64,000 bases of DNA from Actinosynnema sp. ALI-1.44 (GCF_001984155.1 NZ_MTQO01000027.1:1-64000); one strand, 5' to 3'. Positions 14,744 through 24,215 are shown, counted from the first letter of the stretch. Numbers and translations: made by a program. Notes: a model not told the origin generated them from the sequence alone.

Positions 14744-16147
14744 TCAGCACGCTGTGGTGGGCGGTGGGAGTGTCCGGGTGATGAGGTAGTCGACCGTTCG
14801 AGCGTTGGCGCACTCGTTGTGCATCGGCCATGCGGTGTGACCGTCGCCGTCCCACCGCACCAGCATGCTGTTGGGCAGCTCGCGGCGGGTGTTCTCGGCC
14901 CACGGCCGGGGCGTGGCCACGTCGTGCGCGCCGGAAACCAGCAGTACCGGCGGTAGTTGTGCGGCGGGCCGCCACGGGTGTGGTTGCCATCGGGCCGGTA
15001 TCGGCCAACCCACGCAGCCGGACATGATGTCCCAGAATTCCGAGTAACCCCTTAGCGCAGGCGCCGCTTCACGGACCGTGCGCCCGAGTTCCGGCAGGCG
15101 CGCGGCGATGCCCCGTGTGTCGACGTCCTGGCAGATGATCGACCGATACGCGCCGTAGCCCCAGGAATCGCTCTGGTCCAGTGCGGTGCCGTCGCCCTGT
15201 CGCGCGGCCTTCAGGGCTTGGGCCAGGTCCGGGTACAGGCCTGGCGACTGCAGGCGCGCGTTCACGCCCATCTGCACTTCCCGCGCGGTCACGTTCGCCT
15301 GTCCGGCTTTGAGCTCACCGCGGTCGGCCATGTCCTGGATCGACCGCAGGGCGTCCGGCACGTCGACACCGCACCCGTCCTGCCCGGCACACCACTCGGC
15401 GAACCAGTTCACGCTGTCCTGCACGGCTTTCGCGTCGTCGACGGCGAGTTCGTCCGCGCCCAGTGACCGGTCGACGATTCCGTCCAGCACCAGCGCGCGC
15501 AGCCGGTCCGGGAATCGTTCGGCGTAGGCACGGCCGAGCATCGAACCGTAGGACACGCCGAGGAAACTGATCTGCTGCTCCCCCAGCAACGAACGCACGG
15601 CGTCCATGTCGTGGGCCACGCTCATCGTGTCCAGGTGCTCCGCGGACGTCCCGTGGCACGATTCGGCGAACGCCACATTCGCCGCCATGAGATCCCGGAC
15701 ACCCTCGGCATCGCTGGGGAAGCGGTCCACCGCCGGGTCGTGGGCCGGTTCGGAGCACTGGATCGGTTCGCTGCCCGCGACCCCGCGCGGATCGATCCCG
15801 ACGACGTCGAACCGTTCCATCAGGGACTTTCCGATGTACTGGTCGGCGTACTGGGGCTGGGTCAGGTACCCGACCGCGCCCGAGCCAGGCCCGCCCGGGT
15901 TGAACATCAGCACGCCCACCCGCTTGGCCTCGTCCGCCGCCGACAGCCGGGCTATCCGCAGGGTGACCTGTCCGCGCCCGGTCGACCAGTCCGCGGGCAC
16001 GCGCACGGTCGCGCACCGCACCGGATGGTCCTTCGGCGCCTCCGGGCACGTCCGCCAGTCGATCGCCTCCCTGGCCTGTGCCTGCGCGCACGTGAACATC
16101 GTGCTCGCCACGACCACCGCGAGCATGACAGATTGGATCTTGGTCAC
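14744..16147 (-). CDS. Secreted tripeptidyl-aminopeptidase-like alpha/beta hydrolase
   Basis: A 467-residue exported serine hydrolase of the TAP/SlpD type (peptidase family S33), which removes short N-terminal peptides. Residues 1 to about 25 are a signal peptide ending AQAQA. The oxyanion segment FNPGGPGSG, the nucleophile elbow GVSYGS, the acid in GAHDVATP and the histidine in GDGHTAW are all present, and the C-terminal TAP-like region follows. The GTG start at 16147 was chosen because the signal peptide begins there; the longer open frame upstream encodes Ser/Arg-rich sequence antisense to the next gene. It lies 16 bp after the P-loop gene and is the last gene of the ABC-acylase operon, so it may trim peptides released by the acylase. 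Confidence 0.87.
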   Translation of the reverse strand: MTKIQSVMLAVVVASTMFTCAQAQAREAIDWRTCPEAPKDHPVRCATVRVPADWSTGRGQVTLRIARLSAADEAKRVGVLMFNPGGPGSGAVGYLTQPQYADQYIGKSLMERFDVVGIDPRGVAGSEPIQCSEPAHDPAVDRFPSDAEGVRDLMAANVAFAESCHGTSAEHLDTMSVAHDMDAVRSLLGEQQISFLGVSYGSMLGRAYAERFPDRLRALVLDGIVDRSLGADELAVDDAKAVQDSVNWFAEWCAGQDGCGVDVPDALRSIQDMADRGELKAGQANVTAREVQMGVNARLQSPGLYPDLAQALKAARQGDGTALDQSDSWGYGAYRSIICQDVDTRGIAARLPELGRTVREAAPALRGYSEFWDIMSGCVGWPIPARWQPHPWRPAAQLPPVLLVSGAHDVATPRPWAENTRRELPNSMLVRWDGDGHTAWPMHNECANARTVDYLITRTLPPPTTAC

Positions 16148-16163
16148 CCGGCCATGGTATTCC

Positions 16164-16739
16164 CTACGGGACCACACGCAACGCCGCTGATATCCGCTGG
16201 TCGGCGGTCGTCCACGGCCGTGGGTGCAGGACGGGCACGCCGTGCTGGGCGGCCTGCTCGGCGAGCCACACGCCGTAGGCGAGGCTGCATTCGGCCCGTT
16301 TGCGCTGGATCCCTTCCTCGGGTTCACGGGCGGCGTAGTTGCCGACCAACTGCTCGAGGTCCGGTTCGTGCACGACGACCGCCCGTACCGCGTCGTCCCA
16401 GCCCGTTCCCAGTTCAGGAACGATGTAGTCACCTTCGATGACCACCGGCGTGGCGGTCTCGACGTGGTTGGCGATCACCGCGCGCACAGCGGGCGCCAGC
16501 ACACGGGCGGTGGCGATCTGCATGTCGACGATCTCCTGGACCGAGAGCCGCCGCTCCGCGTCGGGATGGTCCTCCCAGTAGTGCAGTTCCGGCTGGTGCG
16601 CCGCTGTGGTGAGCCGCTGCGCGGCGATCACCAGATCGTCCACTTCGACCAGGGCGGCGCCCGTCCGGCGGGCGAGCGGGTAGCTCAGCATCGTCTTGCC
16701 CGCGCCGGACGGGCCACTCACGAGGAAAACCTGTGTCAC
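16164..16739 (-). CDS. P-loop kinase-like protein (AAA/2-phosphoglycerate kinase-like)
   Basis: A 191-residue cytosolic P-loop protein. The Walker A motif GPSGAGKT lies at residues about 9 to 16, and an acidic VEVDDL strand near residue 33 could serve as the Mg-binding position. The fold resembles small-molecule kinases such as 2-phosphoglycerate kinase or adenylate-kinase-like proteins. The substrate is unknown. It sits 27 bp downstream of the acylase gene and 16 bp upstream of the peptidase gene on the same strand, so it is part of the same operon. A role in phosphorylating the compound handled by this operon is possible but unsupported by sequence alone. Confidence 0.72.
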   Translation of the reverse strand: MTQVFLVSGPSGAGKTMLSYPLARRTGAALVEVDDLVIAAQRLTTAAHQPELHYWEDHPDAERRLSVQEIVDMQIATARVLAPAVRAVIANHVETATPVVIEGDYIVPELGTGWDDAVRAVVVHEPDLEQLVGNYAAREPEEGIQRKRAECSLAYGVWLAEQAAQHGVPVLHPRPWTTADQRISAALRVVP

Positions 16740-16766
16740 CGGACCATCTTGCCGTCCGGCCGCGTC

Positions 16767-19076
16767 CTACCTGAGCACCCGCACGGTCAGCCGCGGGTCA
16801 CGGGCGATCTCGGCGTCGGTGAACAGCCCGGTCACCCACTGTTTGCCCGCGTACAGGCGGGCTTGGTCGGTGTGGTGCGGTGACGCCTCGTCCACCGACT
16901 GGCCGTGGATCAGGATGCTGCGCATCCGCGGGCCGCCGCGGGTCAGCTCGGCGGCCATGATGAAGCTGGACCCGTGCCGGATGTCCGGGGCCTGGCCGAC
17001 GGGCTCGCGGCTGTACGGGCCGTTGATGACGTTGAAGCAGCCTTCCACCCCGTTGCAGCCGTGGATCGGGATTCCCGCGTACCGCTGGACGGTGTCCAGC
17101 GGCAGATCCACCGGCACCCCGGCGGCGGCGAACGCTTTCACAGTGTCGGCAAGCGCTTGCTTGATCCGGGGGTGGTCGGCGTTGATGTCCCGCGGGGTGC
17201 GCGCCGGGTCGGCCGGGTCGAACGGCACCCGCCACATGTCGGGCCCGCGCATCCCGCTGTTGCCGTAGACACGCCAGAAGTACGCGCCTCGGCCGCGTTC
17301 ACCGGTCTCGCCTTTACCGTCCCACGCGGCCAAGGCGGCGCACGCGGCGCGGACGTCGACCGGGGTGCCGTCCTTGGCGGTCAGCACCGGATTCGCCTGG
17401 CACATGGCGACGATCGCCGCACGACCCTGTTCCGCGGTCAGGTTGCGGTTGCCGAGCATGGTCGCCTGCAGCGTGGGCAGGGTGAAGCCGGGCGCGCCGA
17501 GGCCGTCGCTGCCGTCGAGCCGATCGGCGATCATGTCCAGCCCCAGCCGAGTGCGGGGCGACCGTTCGGTGCCGACGTTGCCGACGATCGACGGGTAACC
17601 GGTCAGCGGCTGCGCCGGATTGGCCAGCCACGGGCTGTTGTTCATGTTGCTGACGTGGTCCTGCCGCACGAGGCTCGGCAGCCTGCCCGGTCCCAGCCGA
17701 CCGGGCACGACGGCGTCCGGGTCGCTCCCCCAGCCACACGACGAACGGCTGCCGTCGAGTACCAGCCTGCCGATCTGCGGGGTGGTCGTGCAGCGGGCTC
17801 GCATCTCGTCGGTGACGTGCGGAACGACCTGGATGTCGGCGTAGTACGCGGTTCCGCCGCTGTCCGCGGCGATGGTGTTCGTCCACGGCAGCCCCTGGTG
17901 GCGTTTGAGCGCCGCGTGCACGTCGCGGACGTTGCCGGATCGGGCGATCGCCAGCCATTGGTCCACCAGACGCAGGTTGTCGGCGTTGGCGTCGCGGAAC
18001 ACGTACGCCGTGCTGTCGGTCCACTCCCCTGGGCCGGGCACCTCGTAGAGCGGGCCTTCCGGTGTGCGGTAAAGGGTTCTGGTGACCGGGCGGACGCTGC
18101 CGTCGGGTTGGCGGGCCGCGACGGTCACCTGCTCGCTGGTCATCCGGTGCGTCCGGCCGTCCACGACGTAGCTCGTGGGGTCGCCGGGCACGAGCGCCAG
18201 TTTGCTCAGCGTTGTCGTTTCCGCGTCGGATGTGGTGTGACTCCACGCCATCCGGTCGTTGTGGCCGATCACGACGAACGGCGCACCGCCGATGGCTGCG
18301 CCGCTGACGTTCAACTCGCCCGGGATCGTGAGGTGCTGCTGGTAGAACCGGAAGTCGTCCTGCCACAGGAAATGCGGGTTGCCGAGCACCATCCCGGTGC
18401 CGCCGCTCGTCGCCGCCTTCCCCAGGCCGATCGCGTTGCTGCCGATGTCCTCGGGGCGGGCCACCGGTGTGGCGGGCGGCACGGGTGAGCCGGGCGGTTG
18501 TGCCGACACGAGGTTCTCGGGTGCCGACTCGCCGCCTTCGAAGGTGGCGACCTGGTAGATCCGCCGCCACATGTCGATCTCGGTGAGCGGCCGGACCCAC
18601 TGCGCGCCACGGCATGCGGCGTCCGGCAGGTTCGAGGCGCCTTTCTCAGCGAGATAACGGTTGTAGCCGTCGGCGTAGCCACGCATCAGGTCACGAGCCT
18701 GGCGTGACGGGCCGTTCGGCGCGGCCAGCAGCCGTTCGACCACACGCGACTGGTTGACCCGCTGGTGGTAGAGGTCACTGACCAAGTTGTTGTCGCCGCT
18801 CAACGTGGTCGCGTCCGGGCCGTACCACCGGGACCGTTCACCGGACAACGTCACCGCGATGTCGGCGAGAGCACACGCGTTGTCCTCGGCGTACGCGTAT
18901 CCGGCGCCCAGACCCAGGCCACGGTGGTCGGCTGCCTTGATGTGCGGGATCCCGTAGGACGTCCGCCGGATCACCGTCCCCTGCCCGTCCGGGCTCGCGG
19001 CAGCGGGCACACCCACGAGCAGCCCCGCCAGCAACGGCAGGACACCCCAGTATCTTTTCATTCCAGTCCTTTTCAT
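16767..19076 (-). CDS. Secreted penicillin-acylase-family amidohydrolase (aculeacin/lipopeptide or AHL acylase-like)
   Basis: A 769-residue N-terminal-nucleophile hydrolase that removes acyl side chains from an amide. Residues 1 to about 27 are a signal peptide (VGVPAAA). The alpha subunit ends at the autocleavage site G212-S213 in PEDIGSNAIGLGK; Ser213 becomes the free N-terminal nucleophile of the beta subunit. The beta-subunit signature GHNDRMAWSHT and the Asn in SNMNNSPW support activity. Among known relatives it looks most like aculeacin A acylase and cyclic lipopeptide acylases; N-acyl-homoserine lactones are also possible substrates. The first ATG overlaps the permease stop as ATGA; a second in-frame ATG (19061) has a better AAAGGA Shine-Dalgarno site, so the true start may be five codons later. 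Confidence 0.88.
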   Translation of the reverse strand: MKRTGMKRYWGVLPLLAGLLVGVPAAASPDGQGTVIRRTSYGIPHIKAADHRGLGLGAGYAYAEDNACALADIAVTLSGERSRWYGPDATTLSGDNNLVSDLYHQRVNQSRVVERLLAAPNGPSRQARDLMRGYADGYNRYLAEKGASNLPDAACRGAQWVRPLTEIDMWRRIYQVATFEGGESAPENLVSAQPPGSPVPPATPVARPEDIGSNAIGLGKAATSGGTGMVLGNPHFLWQDDFRFYQQHLTIPGELNVSGAAIGGAPFVVIGHNDRMAWSHTTSDAETTTLSKLALVPGDPTSYVVDGRTHRMTSEQVTVAARQPDGSVRPVTRTLYRTPEGPLYEVPGPGEWTDSTAYVFRDANADNLRLVDQWLAIARSGNVRDVHAALKRHQGLPWTNTIAADSGGTAYYADIQVVPHVTDEMRARCTTTPQIGRLVLDGSRSSCGWGSDPDAVVPGRLGPGRLPSLVRQDHVSNMNNSPWLANPAQPLTGYPSIVGNVGTERSPRTRLGLDMIADRLDGSDGLGAPGFTLPTLQATMLGNRNLTAEQGRAAIVAMCQANPVLTAKDGTPVDVRAACAALAAWDGKGETGERGRGAYFWRVYGNSGMRGPDMWRVPFDPADPARTPRDINADHPRIKQALADTVKAFAAAGVPVDLPLDTVQRYAGIPIHGCNGVEGCFNVINGPYSREPVGQAPDIRHGSSFIMAAELTRGGPRMRSILIHGQSVDEASPHHTDQARLYAGKQWVTGLFTDAEIARDPRLTVRVLR

Positions 19077-21394
19077 TCGTTGTGCAGGACCGCGGCGATC
19101 GAGATCCGCGCCGCGCCCCGCGCCGGGACGAGAGCGCCGAGAACGGCGATGAGGATTCCCACGAGGGCAAGCAAAGCGAGCACAGGCGCGTGGTAGACGT
19201 CCATGATCACGTCGACCGCGTCGGCCTGCCCCGCACGTGCCATCGCCGGAGCGACGACTTGGTGGACGGCCACCCCGAGCGGCAGTCCGACCAAGCCGCC
19301 AACCACCCCCAGCGCTCCCATGGAGGTCACCAGCATCACCGTGACCTGCCGCGGGGTCATCCCGATCGACTTGAGCATGCCCAGGTCACGCCTGCGTTCA
19401 CGGGCGTTGAGCAGCACGGTGTTGAACACGCCCAGCGCCGCGACCGCACCGAGCAGGACGGTCAGGATCGTGGCCGTGCTGGTGATGATCACAGCGGTGG
19501 ACGAGGCACCTTCACGGGGCGGCAACGCCCGCAGGCCCGGGTCCTTGGCCGTGACGGCGGACGTGAACGCCTGCCTGTCCGTACCGGGCCGCAGCCCGAC
19601 CTGGTACGACTGCGCACGGGTACCCGGCATCAGCTGCTCAAGGGTGTCCCACGCGGCGAAGATCTGGTCGGCGTTGTTGGTCAGCACGACCCCGACGATC
19701 GTCAACTGGGTCCGGTTGCCCCGCAGTTCGGCCGTGAAGGTGTCACCGAGCTTGAACCCGCGCTGGTTGAGGAACCGCGACGGGGCCGCCACCTGCCCAG
19801 GCCCGTCCGGGAAGTGCCCGGCCAGCACGCGCGGCCCGAGCGCGGCGGTGTCACCGCGGTGGAAGCCGATCTCGGCCTCCTGGGTGCCACCGGACACCTG
19901 CGTGGTCAATCTGGACACGGCGAGCACGGAGGCCGTGCCGGGCAGCGAACGCAACATCGACTCGTCCTCGGAGTCGCTGAGCGTCGCGGCCGGGAGCGGG
20001 GGTCCGCCCGGTTCCACCATCGCGGGCATGCCGGGCGGGCGTCCCGCCAACAACTCGACCCGGTTGTCGTAACTCGGCCTGACCGCGTCGTTGTACGCGA
20101 TCACCGACATCGTCACGCCCACAGCGAGCGTCACGATCGTGACGCCGAGGACGACCGCGGCCATCGTCAGGAAGGACCGGGCGGGACGGGCGAACGGCAT
20201 GCCGAGGCCGAGGCTGACCGAGCGCGGCAACCGCAGTCCGCTGAGCCACCGCTGAACCCGCAGAGCCCTGCCGACGCGCTGGGTGCTGCCCGCGCTGATC
20301 GCCTGGGCGGCCGACAGGCGGCGCGCCCGCAGCGCCGGGAGCAGCGCGGCCAACGCGACCAGCACGGGCATCCCCAGCACCGCGACGACGTTCACCCAGG
20401 GTGCGAAGCTGATGTTCTCGACCCCGAAGCCCTCGATGGCGTCCGCGACGACCGGCTGGGTGAAGACGTTGCCGGTGATCGTGCCGAGCACGCAGCCCGC
20501 GACGGCCGGGACCGACACCATCGCCAGGTAGACCGCCATGACCTGGTTGGGCGTGAAGCCGAGCGCCTTGAGCACGCCGATGTGCCGCAACCCCGCGACG
20601 ACCGCTCCGCTGACCACGTTGGCGACGATCAGGACCGCCACCACGACCCCGAGGATGCCGAAGACCATCAGGAACGGGATGAACACGCCCATCTCGGACG
20701 TGGCCTTGTCCCGCACGGTCAGGTACGACAACGACCCGAGCACCCCGTCCATACCCGCGACCGCGGTCTGGCCCGCGCTGATGTCGGCGGCAGTTGTCGC
20801 GTGGGCGAACCGGTACAGCATCTGGTACGCCGTCGGCCGCAGGTCACGCACTTGGCCGGGTGTCACCCAGGCGTCGGCGGATCCGCTCACCGAGTACGCG
20901 AACCCGACGACCGTCAGCGCCGGGCCACGGGGAACGGTGATGCTAAGGCCGACCTTGATCCGGCCCGAGTCCGCGCCGGGTGTCCGGTTCAGCACGATCT
21001 CGCCCGGTGCGGTCGCCCACCGGCCGTTCCACACGTTCAGCCGGTCCACCGGCCCGCCGGGATCGGCACGGCCGACCGTGGTCAGCGAGCCGAGGAAGGT
21101 GTCGCTGTCGGACGTGTCGATGCTGGCCTGGCCGAACGGGCCCGCCGACGACTCGGCGTGCCGCGCGGCCTCGGTGAGCCGGGCCTCGGTCACCTTGGCC
21201 TGGTCGAACGCCACGACCAGATGCGCGCCGCTCTGCTGGGCGAACGCACGGTCGAACGGCGCGGCCGACGCGTCCAGCAAGCCGAGCGCCATCACCGTCG
21301 TGGCCGTCGCGGCCCACACCACGACGCCGATCACGATCGTCTGCAACTTGCGACGCCTGATCGCGGCCCGTGCAGCAGTCCAGACCGCGTTCAC
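19073..21394 (-). CDS. ABC transporter permease, FtsX/MacB-like
   Basis: A 773-residue membrane protein with two FtsX modules. An N-terminal transmembrane helix (residues about 15 to 38) is followed by a large extracellular domain, a three-helix FtsX block (about 240 to 370), another helix, a second extracellular domain and the final FtsX block (about 645 to 765). Such permeases export peptides, lipids or antibiotics, or act with sensor kinases. The GTG start at 21394 was chosen because it overlaps the ATPase stop codon (GTGA); a longer frame upstream lies within the ATPase gene. The end overlaps the acylase start. All three genes are therefore translationally coupled. Confidence 0.9.
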   Translation of the reverse strand: MNAVWTAARAAIRRRKLQTIVIGVVVWAATATTVMALGLLDASAAPFDRAFAQQSGAHLVVAFDQAKVTEARLTEAARHAESSAGPFGQASIDTSDSDTFLGSLTTVGRADPGGPVDRLNVWNGRWATAPGEIVLNRTPGADSGRIKVGLSITVPRGPALTVVGFAYSVSGSADAWVTPGQVRDLRPTAYQMLYRFAHATTAADISAGQTAVAGMDGVLGSLSYLTVRDKATSEMGVFIPFLMVFGILGVVVAVLIVANVVSGAVVAGLRHIGVLKALGFTPNQVMAVYLAMVSVPAVAGCVLGTITGNVFTQPVVADAIEGFGVENISFAPWVNVVAVLGMPVLVALAALLPALRARRLSAAQAISAGSTQRVGRALRVQRWLSGLRLPRSVSLGLGMPFARPARSFLTMAAVVLGVTIVTLAVGVTMSVIAYNDAVRPSYDNRVELLAGRPPGMPAMVEPGGPPLPAATLSDSEDESMLRSLPGTASVLAVSRLTTQVSGGTQEAEIGFHRGDTAALGPRVLAGHFPDGPGQVAAPSRFLNQRGFKLGDTFTAELRGNRTQLTIVGVVLTNNADQIFAAWDTLEQLMPGTRAQSYQVGLRPGTDRQAFTSAVTAKDPGLRALPPREGASSTAVIITSTATILTVLLGAVAALGVFNTVLLNARERRRDLGMLKSIGMTPRQVTVMLVTSMGALGVVGGLVGLPLGVAVHQVVAPAMARAGQADAVDVIMDVYHAPVLALLALVGILIAVLGALVPARGAARISIAAVLHNE

Positions 21395-22095
21395 AGGGTG
21401 CGCTCCAGGCTGTTCTCCCGCGCGATCCGGCCGTCGACGACCTCGACCACCCGGCTGGCGCACCGGGTGGCCAACCGTTCGTCGTGGGTGACCAGCAACA
21501 GCGTCTGGCCGATCTGGTTGAGGTCGAGCAGCAGGTCCATCACCTGCTCGCCGGAGCGGCTGTCCAGTGCGCCGGTGGGTTCGTCGGCCAGCAGCAGCGC
21601 GGGCCGGTTCATCAGCGCCCGCGCCACGGCGACCCGTTGCCGCTCCCCGCCGGACAGCTGGGCCGGGTAGATGTTCCTGCGGCCCGCGATGCCGAGTTCG
21701 CCGAACAGCTCCACCGCGCGTTTGCGGGCCTGACCCGCCGGTGTCCCGGTCAGCTGGGCGGCGAGCGCGACGTTGTCCAGCGCGGAGAGGTCGTCGAGCA
21801 GGTTGAAGAACTGGAAGATCATGCCGATCTTGTGCCTGCGGAACACCGCGAGGCCGGTTTCGCTCAGCGTGGTCAGGTCGTTGCCGTGCACGACCACCGA
21901 CCCGGACGTCGGCCGGTCGAGGCCCGCGACCATGTTCAGCAGCGTCGACTTGCCGCTGCCGGACGGCCCCATCACCGCGACCGCCTCGCCCGCCTCGATC
22001 GTCAGCGACACGCCGTCAAGCGCCACAGAGTCGCTGTACTCCTTGCGCACCGCCGTCAGTCGAACGACCGCGTCGTGCTCGTCCTCGCTCCGCAT
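21391..22095 (-). CDS. ABC transporter ATP-binding protein (MacB/LolD-like)
   Basis: A 234-residue nucleotide-binding subunit for the overlapping permease. Walker A (GPSGSGKST), the Q-loop (IFQFFNLL), signature LSGGERQR, Walker B LLLADEPTGALD and switch histidine VTHD are all intact. The start was placed at the ATG encoding MRSEDEHD, which leaves 137 bp to the divergent histidine kinase gene for both promoters; upstream in-frame codons encode atypical Arg-rich sequence. It is the first gene of a five-gene operon running to 14744. Confidence 0.92.
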   Translation of the reverse strand: MRSEDEHDAVVRLTAVRKEYSDSVALDGVSLTIEAGEAVAVMGPSGSGKSTLLNMVAGLDRPTSGSVVVHGNDLTTLSETGLAVFRRHKIGMIFQFFNLLDDLSALDNVALAAQLTGTPAGQARKRAVELFGELGIAGRRNIYPAQLSGGERQRVAVARALMNRPALLLADEPTGALDSRSGEQVMDLLLDLNQIGQTLLLVTHDERLATRCASRVVEVVDGRIARENSLERTL

Positions 22096-22232
22096 AGCGG
22101 TAATCCTGCGTGCCCGGCGGGAAACCGGCATCAGTCCGGGGAGGTAACCCGCCACGCGGGTCATCCCGGGGATGTAGGCGCTGCATCCGGGGAGTGATGC
22201 AGGGATCCGAGTCCCTCTGGGAGAGTGGTGTC

Positions 22233-23045
22233 ATGTGGCACCTCGGGGAAGGCTGGCTGGCCGTGGCGGTCCTCGCGTGCCTGGCGGCGGTGTTCTTCGC
22301 GGTCCGGCTGGCCAGGGCCGAACGCGCCCACACCCGCGCGGTGCAGGAGCGCGGCTGGCTGCTGGAGCGGGAACGGCAGACCGCCGCGGACAGCGCCGTC
22401 GACGCCGAGCGCGCCAGGATCGCGCGGGAGCTGCACGACATCGTCAGCCACAACGTCAGTGTCATGGTCGTGCAGGCCGGAGCGGCCCGCCGGGTGCTCG
22501 CCACGGAAACCGACGAGGCCACGGACGCGTTGCTGGCGGTCGAGACCGCGGGCCGTGACACCATGACCGAGCTGCGGCACATGCTCGGCCTGCTGTCCCC
22601 CGCGGTCGAGGGCGACGAGGTGGACCGCCTGTCGCCGCAGCCGGGCCTAAGCAGGCTCAGCTCGTTGGTCGACCGGATCAGCTTCGCCGGGCTGCCGGTG
22701 GAGGTGCGCGTCTCCGGCAAGCCGGTGCCGCTGCCGTCCGGTGTGGACCTCACGGCGTACCGGGTCGTCCAGGAGGCGCTGACCAACGCGCTCAAACACG
22801 GCGACGGGCGGAAAGCCGAGGTGACAGTGCGGTACGCGGAGCACTACCTGCGCGTCGAGGTGCTCAACAGCGGGCCGAGCGTGTTGTCGGGGACGGCGGT
22901 GGAACTGCCTGCTGACCCCGGTGAGGGACGCGGGTTGCTGGGGTTGCGGGAACGGGTGGCGGTCCTCGGCGGGGACCTGGACGCGCGGCGGCGGCTCGGC
23001 GGCGGGTTCCGCGTCCGCGCCAAGATCCCGATCGAGCAGTCGTGA
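22233..23045 (+). CDS. Sensor histidine kinase (NarL-system, HisKA_3)
   Basis: A 270-residue kinase. One N-terminal membrane helix (residues about 8 to 27) leads directly into a coiled linker, the HisKA_3 domain with the phospho-acceptor His in ARELHDIVSHNVSVM, and a HATPase_c domain with the N-box in EALTNALKHG and a G-box GEGRGLLGLRER. There is no extracellular sensor domain, so it probably senses the membrane state or works with a partner such as the divergent ABC transporter. Its stop overlaps the start of the response regulator. The ATG at 22233 was chosen because earlier codons lie in the divergent promoter region. Confidence 0.9.
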   Translation: MWHLGEGWLAVAVLACLAAVFFAVRLARAERAHTRAVQERGWLLERERQTAADSAVDAERARIARELHDIVSHNVSVMVVQAGAARRVLATETDEATDALLAVETAGRDTMTELRHMLGLLSPAVEGDEVDRLSPQPGLSRLSSLVDRISFAGLPVEVRVSGKPVPLPSGVDLTAYRVVQEALTNALKHGDGRKAEVTVRYAEHYLRVEVLNSGPSVLSGTAVELPADPGEGRGLLGLRERVAVLGGDLDARRRLGGGFRVRAKIPIEQS

Positions 23046-23716
23046 CGGGCGCGGCGCCGCGTGTCGTCATCGCGGACGACCAAGCCCTTGTCCGCACCGG
23101 GTTCCGGATGATCCTCGCCTCGGGCGGCATCGACGTGGTCGGGGAGGCGTCCGACGGCGCCGAGGCCGTCGCGGTCGTGCGCGACCTGCGACCCGACGTC
23201 GTGCTGATGGACATCCGGATGCCCACTATGGACGGTCTGGAGGCGACGAGGCGGATCCTGCGCGACCCGGCCGCGTGCCGCGTGGTGATCCTGACGACGT
23301 TCGACCTCGACCGGTACGTCTACGACGCGCTCGCCGCCGGAGCCAGTGGTTTCCTGCTCAAGGACGTCACCCCCGAGCACCTGGTGGCCGCGGTCCGGCT
23401 GGTGGAGACGGGCGACGCGTTGCTGGCGCCGTCGATCACCCGGCGGCTCGTCGAGCGGTTCGCGGCCCGTGCCGAACCGGTGCCGAACCCGCCTGCCGTC
23501 CACCGCGACCTCGCCGCGCTGACCCCGCGGGAACGGGAAGTCCTGACCCTGATCGGGCACGGGCGGTCCAACTCGGAGATCGCCGACGACCTGACCCTGA
23601 GCGAGGCCACGGTGAAGACCCATGTCGCCCGCGTCTTCGCCAAGCTGGCGTTGCGCGACCGCGCACAGGCGGTCGTGCTGGCCTACGAGACGGGGCTCGT
23701 CTCGCCCGGCGGCTGA
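23042..23716 (+). CDS. Response regulator, NarL/LuxR family
   Basis: A 224-residue regulator. A receiver domain (residues about 8 to 120) has the acidic pair in IADDQ, the phospho-acceptor Asp in VLMDIRMP and the Lys in LLKD. A C-terminal LuxR helix-turn-helix (about 155 to 215) has LTPREREVLTLIGHG and SEATVKTHVARVFAKL. The GTG start overlaps the kinase stop codon, giving a coupled two-gene unit. The divergent ABC-acylase operon is its most likely target. Confidence 0.92.
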   Translation: MTGAAPRVVIADDQALVRTGFRMILASGGIDVVGEASDGAEAVAVVRDLRPDVVLMDIRMPTMDGLEATRRILRDPAACRVVILTTFDLDRYVYDALAAGASGFLLKDVTPEHLVAAVRLVETGDALLAPSITRRLVERFAARAEPVPNPPAVHRDLAALTPREREVLTLIGHGRSNSEIADDLTLSEATVKTHVARVFAKLALRDRAQAVVLAYETGLVSPGG

Positions 23717-23798
23717 AGGAATTCACCACGCGGTGGCCCACGATCGGGGGCCATGACTGGACCACGCGCGCGGCGCGCGCGGCAGTAACTTGGGCGAC

Positions 23799-24215
23799 AT
23801 GCTCCCTATTGGACCGTCAAAGACGAACGAATTCGACGTCCTGTTACACCAGAACCCCGTCATCACACCGAACTCGGGCGCGATGGTCGCGACCGTCGCC
23901 GTCCCGCCCGGCGATCCCGGTTCGGGGCCGCACCGGCATTCCGGCCCGGTCTTCGGCTACGTGCTGGAAGGCGAGATCCTCTTCGAACTCGAGGGCGAGG
24001 AGCCGTACGCGATCAAGGCGGGCGAGGCGTTCTGGGAACCGGGTGGTGACGTCGTGCACTACCAGGCAGGCAACCTGCGCGAGGACATCACCAGCAAGTT
24101 CGTGGTGTTCATGCTGTGTGCTCCGGACGTGCCGATGATGACCTACCTGGACGAAGAGGAGATCGCGGGACGAGCTCACCTAAGGCATCCCAGTACCCAG
24201 GCTGTTCCACAGTAG
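23799..24215 (+). CDS. Cupin domain protein
   Basis: A 138-residue single-domain cupin. The metal-binding motif 1 is in GPHRHSGPVFGYVLEGE (two His, one Glu) and motif 2 in FWEPGGDVVHYQAGN. Such small cupins act as quercetinase-like dioxygenases, isomerases or ligand sensors, and the reaction here is unknown. The ATG at 23799 is preferred over a TTG three codons earlier. The last 107 bp overlap the end of the convergent HAD-like gene. Confidence 0.8.
   Translation: MLPIGPSKTNEFDVLLHQNPVITPNSGAMVATVAVPPGDPGSGPHRHSGPVFGYVLEGEILFELEGEEPYAIKAGEAFWEPGGDVVHYQAGNLREDITSKFVVFMLCAPDVPMMTYLDEEEIAGRAHLRHPSTQAVPQ

Noticed and set aside
16148-16432. N-terminal extension of the TAP peptidase (95 extra codons)
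   Set aside because: The added residues lie antisense to the P-loop gene and would bury the signal peptide.
19082-21670. An 862-codon plus-strand frame opposite the permease gene
   Set aside because: Rich in Arg, His and Asp with no membrane or known domain; it mirrors the permease gene exactly.
23733-23790. CG-alternating run and weak hairpin after the response regulator gene
   Set aside because: The arms are short and the CGCGCG run is expected in such GC-rich DNA, so I do not call a terminator.
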